23,208 nucleotides of DNA from Bacteroidales bacterium UBA1410 (GTDB taxonomy: Bacteria; Bacteroidota; Bacteroidia; Bacteroidales; Dysgonomonadaceae). Both the position numbers and the translations under genes were made by a program. This document shows, piece by piece, positions 7,068 to 14,107 of the stretch. Numbering within the stretch: the first letter of the stretch is position 1; each line of letters begins with the position of its first letter. The DNA lies in contig DBPW01000029.1 in NCBI GenBank assembly GCA_002305015.1, positions 1-23,208 on the forward strand, written 5' to 3'. The notes under the pieces are model-generated. The model was not told where the DNA came from and made no database searches. It was given only the letters and a program-made list of their open reading frames with translations.

Positions 7068-7409
7068 TTAATTTTCGGGATTGCAACAAACATCGTTGGG
7101 ATGAATATCGGAGAAGAATTGCCGGAAAGCTTCATTGGCTTTTTCCCAATTCTCCTGATCGATGCAATATCTCACTTTGGGCGGCTCGATTTCGCCTCTG
7201 ATTAATCCGGCGTTTTTCAGTTCTGTCAAGTGTTGCGATACGGTAGCTTTTGCAATGGGAAGTTCCTGGCAAATATCGCCAAAGAAACAACTGTCCATCG
7301 AAGCCAAGTATCGAAGAATGCTGATGCGGGCAGGATGTCCCATTGCTTTGGCAAAACGCGCCAACTCTTCGATGTCGATGTCGTATGTTTTATTTTTAGG
7401 GTAAGCCAT
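7068..7409 (-). CDS. arsR: ArsR/SmtB-family arsenic-responsive repressor
   Basis: This 113-residue winged-helix protein has the family opening AKAMGHPARISILRYLAS (residues about 20-37), the recognition helix IAKATVSQHLTELKNAGLI (residues 52-70) and the wing RGEIEPPKVRYCID. The classical CxCxxC inducer site in the alpha-3 helix is not present. Cysteines occur at 41, 47 and 82, plus a vicinal pair Cys108-Cys109 at the C-terminus (VCCNPEN), similar in placement to the C-terminal As(III) site known from Acidithiobacillus ArsR. It heads the operon, and a CGAAT-N3-ATTCG site next to its own promoter suggests autorepression relieved by As(III). Confidence 0.93.
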   Translation of the reverse strand: MAYPKNKTYDIDIEELARFAKAMGHPARISILRYLASMDSCFFGDICQELPIAKATVSQHLTELKNAGLIRGEIEPPKVRYCIDQENWEKANEAFRQFFSDIHPNDVCCNPEN

Positions 7410-7440
7410 CGGTCAATTGATGATTTTAATTTGTTGTTCG

Positions 7441-7461
7441 CAAAATTACGAATAATATTCG
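7441..7461 (-). promoter_or_regulatory. arsR promoter and operator-like inverted repeat
   Basis: TAATTTTG on the minus strand (7441-7448) matches the -7 box. Directly upstream is CGAAT-aat-ATTCG (7449-7461), perfect 5-bp arms in the spacer of the promoter, where a bound ArsR dimer would block RNA polymerase. The ATG lies about 32 bases downstream. Confidence 0.55.
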
Positions 7462-7609
7462 AATCGCAATAAACACCGAAGATGTTTTTCTAAAAATAGT
7501 CGATGTTCGAGAAAACGGGTTTTTCAAACCACTTTTATTGCTCCTCATTCGCAAGCCGTGACCCGAAATGCGCAACGTACCCGATTTTGCAGGCCTTTTA
7601 TTGCACTTC

Positions 7610-7653
7610 CTTCGCTTCTCCTTCGCTCTTCCTTCGCTCTTCCTTCGCTTCAA
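7610..7653. repeat. Tandem repeat of an 11-bp unit CTTCGCTCTTC
   Basis: Four units begin at 7610, 7621, 7632 and 7643. The second and third are identical; the first and last differ in two or three bases. It forms a pyrimidine-rich tract followed by AAGGCAGGG. No function can be assigned. Confidence 0.8.
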
Positions 7654-7894
7654 GGCAGGGACAAAAACACCGGAATCGGTAGAATTATGGTAGAATAAAA
7701 CTGCGTATTTGCCTCATATAAAGAGGGATACAAGGGGGAAGCCGAAGCGGACTTTGTGCGAGGATGGTACAAGGGTGATGCAAGCATGGAGCGAGGATGG
7801 TGCAGCCTTGGTACGAGGAAGGTGCGGAGATGGTGTGTCTTGTCCTGAAATACGTTTCCGGTAAATGTAAACAAAAATCAGGACGATGCAAAGT

Positions 7895-8012
7895 GTTGGA
7901 AGCATAGGAAATGTCGGGGGTGTAGGAACTGTAGGAAAGTGTAGGAAAGTCTGACCCGGAGCGGGTTTCAGGAGCATCCGCCGGCGTAGGAAAGTGTAGG
8001 AAAGTGTAGGAA
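7895..8012 (+). repeat. REP-like composite repeat, copy A
   Basis: Runs of a 10-bp unit (GTGTAGGAAA) flank a core that forms a bulged hairpin: TGACCCG at 7952-7958, loop GAG, CGGG at 7962-7965, bulge TT, TCA at 7968-7970. A second small stem, CGC-CG-GCG, follows near 7979-7986. The leading GTAG just 5' of the hairpin resembles the foot of bacterial REP elements. A second copy in the same orientation is at 10477-10606. Confidence 0.75.
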
Positions 8013-8081
8013 GTCAGGGTACAGAGCGTAAGAAGTGGAAAACCGACCAGTTTGAGAAAAAGCAGGAAAGTACGATGCAAA

Positions 8082-8114
8082 TTGAGTTTTACAACCAATT
8101 TTTCAGTAATATTG
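8082..8114 (+). promoter_or_regulatory. Weak candidate promoter of the GH172 gene
   Basis: TTG at 8082-8084 and TAATATTG at 8107-8114 (one mismatch to TAnnTTTG) are 22 bases apart and about 50 bases before the ATG at 8164. Spacing and box are both imperfect. Confidence 0.3.
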
Positions 8115-8163
8115 CACTTGCCGGTTAACGTTGGAGTATCAATTCATTATAAAACTGTCTATT

Positions 8164-9336
8164 ATGCAACTTAAATCATTTGTTTACAGCATTTTATTTA
8201 TTTTGATTTTTCAATCTCCGAATCTTTGGGGACAAAATGAAAGGTTCAACGGATTGAATATGAATATGGGAAATTTGTATCGGCTTTCCAATGCCGAAAC
8301 ACGATCGATCAGTCCCGAAAACTTTACGGGAGAAAAAGGGAAGGGGGGAATGGCCATCCCGGATCCGGATGCGCCGCGAAATACGGCCAATGCTTCGTTG
8401 GCAGCACAAGATCTCGGGCAAGGATGGAAGGTCAATCCTTTTATCGTTATTAAACCCGGCGAGACCATTACCCTGGCCGAAATTGATGGTTCGGGAGCTA
8501 TTCAGCATATCTGGATGACACCTACCGGCAATTGGCGATTTTCCATTCTTCGTATTTACTGGGACGATGAAGAGACGCCTTCGGTTGAAGTACCGGTAGG
8601 TGACTTTTTCGGGATGGGGTGGGGAGAATATGCTCCTTTAAATTCCCTTGCCGTTTGTGTTAATCCCGGTAGTGCATTTAACTGTTACTGGCCGATGCCT
8701 TTTCGGAAGAAATGCCGGATTACGATGGAGAATATCAACGACCGGGACGAGATGAGGCTTTATTATCAAATAGATTACACACTTACCGAGGTGCCTGATG
8801 ATGCGGCCTATTTTCATGCACAGTTTCGCAGGACAAAAGTGAACGAAACGTCGGATTACACGATTATCGACAATGTGAAAGGAGCGGGGCATTTTGTTGG
8901 GGTTTATCTGGCATGGCAGGTGAATAACAATGGCTGGTGGGGAGAAGGAGAGATCAAATTCTTCCTTGATGGCGACACCAAATTTCCGACGATTTGCGGC
9001 ACAGGGACAGAAGATTATTTTTGTGGCTCCTACAATTTCGACCGGAATGGGAAATATGTCACCTTTACCACTCCTTACAGCGGACTCGTGCAGGTAATAC
9101 CCCCTGACCTGACGTATAAAGCAGGACAACGGTTTGGGCTTTATCGGTGGCACATCATGGATCCTGTTCGTTTTAAAAAGGATTTGCACATCACGATTCA
9201 GGACTTGGGCTGGCGCCATGGGGGACGGTATTTACCCCAGAAGTCCGATATATCTTCGACTTGTTTTTGGTATCAAAGAGAGCCTCATGCCAAATTTCCG
9301 CAGCTTCCCGCCTGGCAATATCTTGAAGTAAATTAG
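8164..9336 (+). CDS. Secreted GH172 (DUF2961) glycoside hydrolase
   Basis: This is a 390-residue protein from ATG 8164. An in-frame TTG at 8131 would add 11 residues before the signal peptide and is less likely. The N-terminus (MQLKSFVYSILFILIF, then NLWGQ) is a signal peptide. The DUF2961 body includes IDGSGAIQHIWMT (residues about 107-119), VPVGDFFGMGWGEY, WWGEGEIKFFLDGD (258-271) and GTGTEDYFCGSY (279-290). The acidic residues of the GEGE and GTGTED motifs are where the family is expected to hold its catalytic pair. GH172 enzymes act on difructose dianhydrides and on D-arabinofuranosides and D-fructofuranosides. The fructokinase-like gene downstream favours a fructose-containing substrate. 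No SusC/SusD pair is next to it, which is unusual for a Bacteroidales glycan locus. Confidence 0.88.
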   Translation: MQLKSFVYSILFILIFQSPNLWGQNERFNGLNMNMGNLYRLSNAETRSISPENFTGEKGKGGMAIPDPDAPRNTANASLAAQDLGQGWKVNPFIVIKPGETITLAEIDGSGAIQHIWMTPTGNWRFSILRIYWDDEETPSVEVPVGDFFGMGWGEYAPLNSLAVCVNPGSAFNCYWPMPFRKKCRITMENINDRDEMRLYYQIDYTLTEVPDDAAYFHAQFRRTKVNETSDYTIIDNVKGAGHFVGVYLAWQVNNNGWWGEGEIKFFLDGDTKFPTICGTGTEDYFCGSYNFDRNGKYVTFTTPYSGLVQVIPPDLTYKAGQRFGLYRWHIMDPVRFKKDLHITIQDLGWRHGGRYLPQKSDISSTCFWYQREPHAKFPQLPAWQYLEVN

Positions 9337-9345
9337 TCTCAACAT

Positions 9346-9502
9346 ATGACAATGAAGAAGCCGGTTAATTCTCAATTGCTGATTTGTTGTTTTTTGTGGT
9401 CTGTTTAGCTGTCCGCATAAGGCTGAGAAAGGGATGCCGGGAAAGCAACAGATCGGTATAAAAATGCTTCCTTAAAAAGATCCATTGATCGGATAAATGA
9501 AT
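9346..9502 (+). pseudogene. Possible remnant of a small or internally deleted gene
   Basis: Between the hydrolase and the kinase, ATG 9346 opens a short frame, MTMKKPVNSQLLICCFLWSV, with the look of a lipoprotein signal peptide, then meets TAG. In another frame the stretch before the kinase reads like a C-terminal tail, ATDRYKNASLKRSIDRINE, whose stop overlaps the kinase start. This could be what is left of a gene for a lipoprotein or transporter that once linked the two enzymes. It is equally possible that both frames are accidental. Confidence 0.25.
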
Positions 9503-10363
9503 AATATGAATGAAAAACCTGTTGTCATCGGTATCGGGGAACTGCTTTGGGATATCTTGCCTTCCGGCAAAAAAGCAGGAGGAGCTCCCATCAATTTTGT
9601 ATATCATGCTTCCCAAGTTGGCGCTGAAAGTTATGCCATTACGGCCGTCGGGAATGATCCGTTAGGCGATGAAATTCTGAAGGAACTCGGTCAGGCAGGC
9701 ATAAATGCCATGGCAGAACGTGTAAATTACCCTACCGGCAAAGTTCTGGTGGAACTAAAGGAAGGAATTCCTTCTTACACCATTATCGAAAATGTGGCAT
9801 GGGATCATATACCGTTAACGGAACCCATGAAAGAAATTGCCAAAAAAGCCGATGCTGTGTGTTTTGGAACGCTTGCTCAGCGTTCGGAAGAATCGCGGAA
9901 TACCATTCAAGCATTTCTTTCGTTGACGCCGCCACATGCGTATCGGATTCTCGATATCAATATACGTCAACATTATTATTCCGAAGAAATAATAACTTCA
10001 TCACTCGAAAAAAGCAATGTTTTGAAGTTGAACGATGAAGAGTTGAAACTGTTGAAACGGCTTTTTTCTCTTGATCATTTGTCGGATGAAAATGCTTGCC
10101 GTTGGTTTATGGAGCAATTCAATTTGAAATTCCTGATATTGACCGCGGGAGAGGAGTATAGCCTTATTTTAGCTCCGGAAGATTCCTCCTTTATAAAAAC
10201 CCCGAAAGTGGAAGTCGTGGATACGGTTGGAGCAGGTGATGCTTTCACCGGTGTTTTCATCACTGCCGTTCTTCACGGAAAATCCATACATGAAGCGCAT
10301 CAATTAGCAGTGGACAGATCAGCTTTCGTTTGCACCCGCCCCGGTGCATGGGTAACACAATAA
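9497..10363 (+). CDS. PfkB-family carbohydrate kinase, probably fructokinase
   Basis: This 288-residue protein is a complete PfkB/ribokinase-type kinase. It opens with VVIGIGELLWDILPSGKKAG, then GGAPINFVYHASQVG and ITAVGNDPLGDEIL (the glycine-rich PfkB-1 signature region), and ends with DTVGAGDAFTG at residues 242-252, where Asp248 is the catalytic base and GAGD the anion hole. The short length and early GELLWD/GGAPxN motifs resemble bacterial fructokinases that make fructose-6-phosphate from fructose and ATP in the cytoplasm. It follows the GH172 gene and would phosphorylate the sugar released by it. Met1 and Met4 are both possible starts. Confidence 0.9.
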   Translation: MNNMNEKPVVIGIGELLWDILPSGKKAGGAPINFVYHASQVGAESYAITAVGNDPLGDEILKELGQAGINAMAERVNYPTGKVLVELKEGIPSYTIIENVAWDHIPLTEPMKEIAKKADAVCFGTLAQRSEESRNTIQAFLSLTPPHAYRILDINIRQHYYSEEIITSSLEKSNVLKLNDEELKLLKRLFSLDHLSDENACRWFMEQFNLKFLILTAGEEYSLILAPEDSSFIKTPKVEVVDTVGAGDAFTGVFITAVLHGKSIHEAHQLAVDRSAFVCTRPGAWVTQ

Positions 10364-10476
10364 AATAAACATTCGCTTTCTCAACTTATTCCGGTGATGT
10401 TGGCTTTTTTCCCATGGGTTTTGTGGAATTCCGGGGAAATGGGGATACTCGGGAGTCAGAGATTTCGGTATACGAG

Positions 10477-10606
10477 GTGTAGGAAGCATAGGAAGTGTCG
10501 GGGAGGTGTAGGAAAGTGTAGGAAGTGTAGGAAGTGTAGGAAAGTCTGACCCGGAGCGGGTTTCAAGTGCATCCGCGAGCGTAGGAAAGTGTAGGAAAGT
10601 GTAGGA
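10477..10606 (+). repeat. REP-like composite repeat, copy B
   Basis: Same order as copy A: a GGAAGCATAGGAA lead, several GTGTAGGAAA/GTGTAGGAA units, the bulged hairpin (TGACCCG 10547-10553, loop GAG, CGGG, bulge TT, TCA to 10565), a GCATCCGC segment, then two further tandem units. The hairpin core is identical in both copies. The downstream mini-stem keeps its CGC...GCG arms but the loop changes from CG to GA. The tandem part has expanded by roughly one unit relative to copy A. Confidence 0.75.
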
Positions 10607-10805
10607 TTTGGGGATGTATAGGAGATGACATGCGATTTTTTTTCCGTTTTTTGATAATAACGAATGGACAGAAGAAACGACAATTTTTGAACTTTCCGAA
10701 AAACCTAAGTGAGCATTATTGATGGGTGTGCATAATGCTTGTTTGCATTTGTATCGAAATTGTGGCAACATTGCTAAAAAATACAAAAACAACACCGTGA
10801 AATGC

Positions 10806-10836
10806 TTGCAAAGTTGGACTTAATTGTTTATTTTTG
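10806..10836 (+). promoter_or_regulatory. Promoter of the type I restriction-modification operon
   Basis: TTG at 10806-10808, then 20 bases, then TATTTTTG at 10829-10836, a good Bacteroidota promoter. The ATG of hsdM is at 10930, leaving a leader of about 85 bases. Confidence 0.6.
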
Positions 10837-10929
10837 AGGTTGAAACAAAAAAAACTGTTGAATTAACGAAGAGAACAATATAGAGGGCAACGAATTATGC
10901 GATAGCACAATCGCCAACATCTTGAAAAT

Positions 10930-12486
10930 ATGAGCAAGAAAGTGAGCAAAAACGAGAACAAACAAGAAGAACCGTTAGAAAAACAACTCTGGAAAGCGGC
11001 CGACAAACTGAGAAAGAACATCGATGCCGCCGAATATAAACATGTGGTGTTGGGATTGATATTTCTGAAATACATCTCTGATGCTTTTGAAGAATTATAT
11101 GCCCGACTGAAAGCCGAAGAAGAGCTGGGAGCCGATCCTGAAGACAGAGACGAATATAAAGCGGAGAACGTTTTCTTCGTACCGCAGGAAGCACGTTGGA
11201 GTTTTCTATTATCCAAAGCAAAACAACCCGATATTGGCAAGTATGTGGATGAGGCAATGGATGCCATAGAAAAGGAAAATCCTTCACTAAAAGGTGTTTT
11301 GCCTAAAGTATATGCGCGACAAAACCTCGATCCCACCGGTTTGGGAGAATTGATCGACTTGATTGGCAACATTGCCCTTGGAGATACGAAAGCTCGCAGT
11401 GCCGATATACTGGGGCATGTGTTTGAGTATTTTCTGGGTGAATTTGCGCTTGCAGAAGGTAAGAAAGGCGGACAATTTTACACACCTCGATGTGTTGTTG
11501 AATTGTTGGTCGAAATGTTGGAGCCCTATCACGGTCGTGTGTTTGACCCCTGTTGCGGTTCCGGCGGTATGTTTGTTCAATCGGAAAAATTTGTAACCGA
11601 ACATCAGGGAAGGGCAAACGACATTTCCATTTACGGACAGGAGAGCAACCAAACTACGTGGCGGTTGTGTAAGATGAACCTGGCTATTCGCGGCATTGAC
11701 AGTTCGCAGGTGAAATGGAACAACGAGGGTTCGTTTCTCAACGATGCCCATAAAGATCTGAAAGCCGATTATATTCTTGCCAACCCACCGTTTAATGTGA
11801 GCGATTGGGGCGGAGAATTACTGCGGAACGATGCCCGCTGGCAATATGGTGTACCGCCGGTTGGAAACGCCAACTTTGCTTGGTTGCAGCATTTTATTTA
11901 TCACTTGGCACCAACCGGACAGGCCGGGGTAGTATTGGCCAAAGGAGCATTGACGTCAAAAACCGGCGGAGAGGGTGAAATACGAAAAGCCTTGATTGAA
12001 AACGGTTTGATTGATTGTATTGTAAATCTTCCAGCCAAGCTGTTTTTAAATACACAAATTCCGGCTGCACTTTGGTTTTTAAGTCGAAACCGCAATAACG
12101 GCAAATTTCGCGATCGTCATGACGAGATATTGTTTATCGATGCCAGAAATCTCGGGCATTTGATAAACCGCCGCACCCGCGAACTTTCTCGCGAAGATAT
12201 TCAGCAAATTGCGAACACATACCATAATTGGCGAAATCCCGATGGCAATTATGAAGATGTTCCCGGTTTTTGCGCTTCCGTGTCCATAGAGAAAGTAAGA
12301 GAGCTCGATTATGTGCTTACGCCCGGTAGGTATTTTGGGTTGCCCGACAACGAAGACGATTTCGATTTCAACGAACGTTTTACCGCCTTGAAAGCCGAAC
12401 TGGAAGAGCAGCTGAAAGAAGAAGCACGGTTGAACGAAATCATTCTTGAGAATTTATCAAAAATTAAATTGATGGATGAAAAGTAA
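10930..12486 (+). CDS. hsdM: Type I restriction-modification DNA methyltransferase subunit
   Basis: This 518-residue HsdM has normal length. The N-terminal helical domain (LEKQLWKAADKLRKNIDAAE and VVLGLIFLKYISDAF, residues about 16-53) precedes the N6-adenine methyltransferase fold. Motif I for SAM is DPCCGSGGMF at 206-215 and the catalytic motif IV is NPPF at 285-288. GQFYTPRCVVELLVEM ahead of motif I is also typical. Two HsdM with one HsdS methylate adenine in a bipartite target; with HsdR the complex cuts unmodified DNA. It starts the operon, and its base composition is less AT-rich than the middle genes. Confidence 0.97.
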   Translation: MSKKVSKNENKQEEPLEKQLWKAADKLRKNIDAAEYKHVVLGLIFLKYISDAFEELYARLKAEEELGADPEDRDEYKAENVFFVPQEARWSFLLSKAKQPDIGKYVDEAMDAIEKENPSLKGVLPKVYARQNLDPTGLGELIDLIGNIALGDTKARSADILGHVFEYFLGEFALAEGKKGGQFYTPRCVVELLVEMLEPYHGRVFDPCCGSGGMFVQSEKFVTEHQGRANDISIYGQESNQTTWRLCKMNLAIRGIDSSQVKWNNEGSFLNDAHKDLKADYILANPPFNVSDWGGELLRNDARWQYGVPPVGNANFAWLQHFIYHLAPTGQAGVVLAKGALTSKTGGEGEIRKALIENGLIDCIVNLPAKLFLNTQIPAALWFLSRNRNNGKFRDRHDEILFIDARNLGHLINRRTRELSREDIQQIANTYHNWRNPDGNYEDVPGFCASVSIEKVRELDYVLTPGRYFGLPDNEDDFDFNERFTALKAELEEQLKEEARLNEIILENLSKIKLMDEK

Positions 12487-12531
12487 AATAAAGGCAGCAT
12501 TATTTTACTTTGAGTGCTAAAAGTAAAATAA
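12480..12531. promoter_or_regulatory. Three 12-mer sites at 20-bp pitch before fic
   Basis: AAAGTAAAATAA occurs at 12480-12491 and 12520-12531 and its exact reverse complement TTATTTTACTTT at 12500-12511. The starts are exactly 20 bp apart, two helical turns. The last two form a perfect 12-bp inverted repeat with an 8-base spacer. The first overlaps the hsdM stop codon. The cluster ends 31 bases before the fic ATG and looks like an operator, perhaps for the Fic protein's own C-terminal winged helix. Confidence 0.7.
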
Positions 12532-12562
12532 CGATATTTATATTTTCCTTATCGATAAAAAT

Positions 12563-13705
12563 ATGATTGAACTTGAAAAATATCAAGCCGGACATTTTGA
12601 GAAAAATTTAGGGTACAAATATTTTGTTCCTAGTGCAATTAACGACGAATGGACTTGGAAAACGCCGGCCTTGAATCTGCTATTGGAAAAAGCAGCTATT
12701 AAGTTGGGTGAATTAAATTCTTATGCACGGCTCGTTCCCAATATTGATTTGTTTATTCAATTGCATGTGACCAAAGAAGCGGTGGTTTCAAGCCATATTG
12801 AAGGCACCAAAACCAATATGGATGAAGCCCTTTTGCCGGTTGAAGAAATTCATCCCGAACGTAGAGACGACTGGCAGGAAGTAAATAATTACATTAAGGC
12901 ATTAAATAATGCTATTGAAGAACTAAAATCACTGCCCATTTCTTCTCGCTTACTAAAAGAAACGCATAAAATACTGCTGCAAAGCGTAAGGGGTGAACAT
13001 AAATTACCCGGAGAGTTCAGAACTAGCCAAAACTGGATTGGAGGTACTTCACTGCATGATGCAGTATTTATTCCGCCATCTCACCACTTGGTGAATGAAC
13101 TTATGAGCGATTTGGAAAAGTTTCTTAATAATGATGAAATTAACGTTCCTCTGCTAATACGTATTGCTATTGCACATTATCAATTCGAAACTATTCATCC
13201 GTTTTTAGACGGGAATGGCCGTATCGGACGTCTTATGATAACTTTATTTCTTGTATCAGAAGGTATTTTAGATAAACCTTTACTCTATCCATCATTGTAT
13301 TTCGAAAAAAATAAAAGCCTGTATTACGATAATTTAAGTAATGTAAGAACCAAAAACGATATGCTGCAATGGATAAAATATTTTTTAGTAGGCATTGAAC
13401 AAAGTGCTGCAAAAGCGGTAGAAACACTTTCTAATATATTAAAACTTAAAGAAAGCATTGAAAAAGAGATAAATAGCAATTTCGGTCGGCGAAGCAATTC
13501 TGCTCATACGCTTGTTCATTTTCTATTTAAGGATCCGGTTATCTCTATTGATAAGGCGGCGAAAGAGTGTAATCTGAGTTTCAAAGCAGCTAATGATTTA
13601 GTAGCACTTATGCAAAAATCTAATTACCTTAAGGAATTGACCAAGCAAAGCCGCAACCGTATTTTTATTTTTGAGCCCTACTTAAAGATTTTTGACAATG
13701 ACTGA
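12563..13705 (+). CDS. Fic-family AMP-transferase with N-terminal inhibitory motif
   Basis: This 380-residue protein has the three-part class II Fic layout. An N-terminal Fic_N region holds the inhibitory motif SSHIEG (residues 76-81, S/TxxxEG). The Fic core has the complete active site HPFLDGNGRIGR at 212-223. A C-terminal region (about 300-370: ISIDKAAKECNLSFKAANDL) reads as a winged helix. Fic enzymes transfer AMP, or related groups, from nucleotides to hydroxyls of target proteins. The inhibitory Glu80 keeps such proteins off until relieved. The target here is unknown. It sits inside the type I operon 76 bases after hsdM, behind its own operator-like repeats, and is more AT-rich than hsdM. 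Confidence 0.93.
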   Translation: MIELEKYQAGHFEKNLGYKYFVPSAINDEWTWKTPALNLLLEKAAIKLGELNSYARLVPNIDLFIQLHVTKEAVVSSHIEGTKTNMDEALLPVEEIHPERRDDWQEVNNYIKALNNAIEELKSLPISSRLLKETHKILLQSVRGEHKLPGEFRTSQNWIGGTSLHDAVFIPPSHHLVNELMSDLEKFLNNDEINVPLLIRIAIAHYQFETIHPFLDGNGRIGRLMITLFLVSEGILDKPLLYPSLYFEKNKSLYYDNLSNVRTKNDMLQWIKYFLVGIEQSAAKAVETLSNILKLKESIEKEINSNFGRRSNSAHTLVHFLFKDPVISIDKAAKECNLSFKAANDLVALMQKSNYLKELTKQSRNRIFIFEPYLKIFDND

Positions 13706-13738
13706 CGAACCGGATATATAACAAATCATTCTATAAAC

Positions 13739-14077
13739 ATGGATCAAAATCGCATTTCACAATTACAATCAGTTTTCGATGAAATTAGCCACTTTATTAC
13801 AAGTGATGACGATAGAGAACAAGCGGGAGTTTGGTTTGCCCGGGAACTGATGGTGGCTTTGGGATATGCCCGTTGGGAGAATTTTCGGGTAGCAATTGGT
13901 AGAGCTGTTGAGTCATGTAAAACACAGAATATCAATGTGGATGATCATTTTCGTGAGGTCACGAAAATGGTTGAAATTGGCGAGGACATCAAAAAACTTG
14001 AACGTCGCGTGGCTGCTGAAGAAAAGCAAATTGAAAAGGCAAGTCCCAAATTGCCTAAAAACAACAACAAACAATAA
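13739..14077 (+). CDS. Shortened DinD-like protein in the type I operon
   Basis: This is 112 residues, against about 270-280 for full DinD. Residues about 10-80 match the DinD N-terminal BRO-like region: VWFARELMVALGYARWENFR, then AVESCKTQNINVDDHFREV and KMVEIG. At residue 81 the sequence jumps to EDIKKLERRVAAEEKQIEKA, which resembles the C-terminal end of long DinD proteins. An in-frame internal deletion of about 160 codons explains this best. DinD proteins are often found beside restriction systems and E. coli DinD inhibits RecA-mediated strand exchange; whether this short form works is unknown. It lies 33 bases after fic and 30 before hsdS. Confidence 0.6.
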   Translation: MDQNRISQLQSVFDEISHFITSDDDREQAGVWFARELMVALGYARWENFRVAIGRAVESCKTQNINVDDHFREVTKMVEIGEDIKKLERRVAAEEKQIEKASPKLPKNNNKQ

Positions 14078-14107
14078 TCCTGTCATTCTTTTTTAAGATA
14101 AATAGTA

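Larger units (their letters stand above)
7462..8130. other. Gene-free, repeat-rich gap between the ars operon and the GH172 gene
   Basis: No credible gene is present. Three kinds of repeat fill it: the 11-bp tandem repeat at 7610-7653, a degenerate G-rich segment at about 7735-7840 in which GCGAGGATGGT occurs at 7758 and 7791, and the REP-like composite repeat at 7895-8012. Several open frames on the minus strand are simply translations of these repeats. Confidence 0.7.
10364..10929. other. Gene-free gap before the type I restriction operon
   Basis: It contains REP-like repeat copy B (10477-10606) and the hsdM promoter (10806-10836). Between them (about 10610-10800) I see only AT-rich sequence and a 33-codon frame starting MGVHNACLHLYRNC that I do not consider a gene. 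Confidence 0.6.

Noticed and set aside
7895..8012. CRISPR-like array, because of regularly repeated GTAGGAAA units
   Set aside because: The units are contiguous 10-mers without unique spacers, no cas genes are present, and the core is a hairpin, so a REP-like repeat fits better.
7685..8098. Long open frames on the minus strand across the repeats (about 140 codons), also at 10319-10795
   Set aside because: They translate the tandem repeat (repeated FLHFPT-type peptides) and have no family resemblance, promoter or consistent frame between the two copies.
10715..10826. Small 33-codon frame MGVHNACLHLYRNC before hsdM
   Set aside because: It has no family resemblance and overlaps the -33 part of the hsdM promoter.
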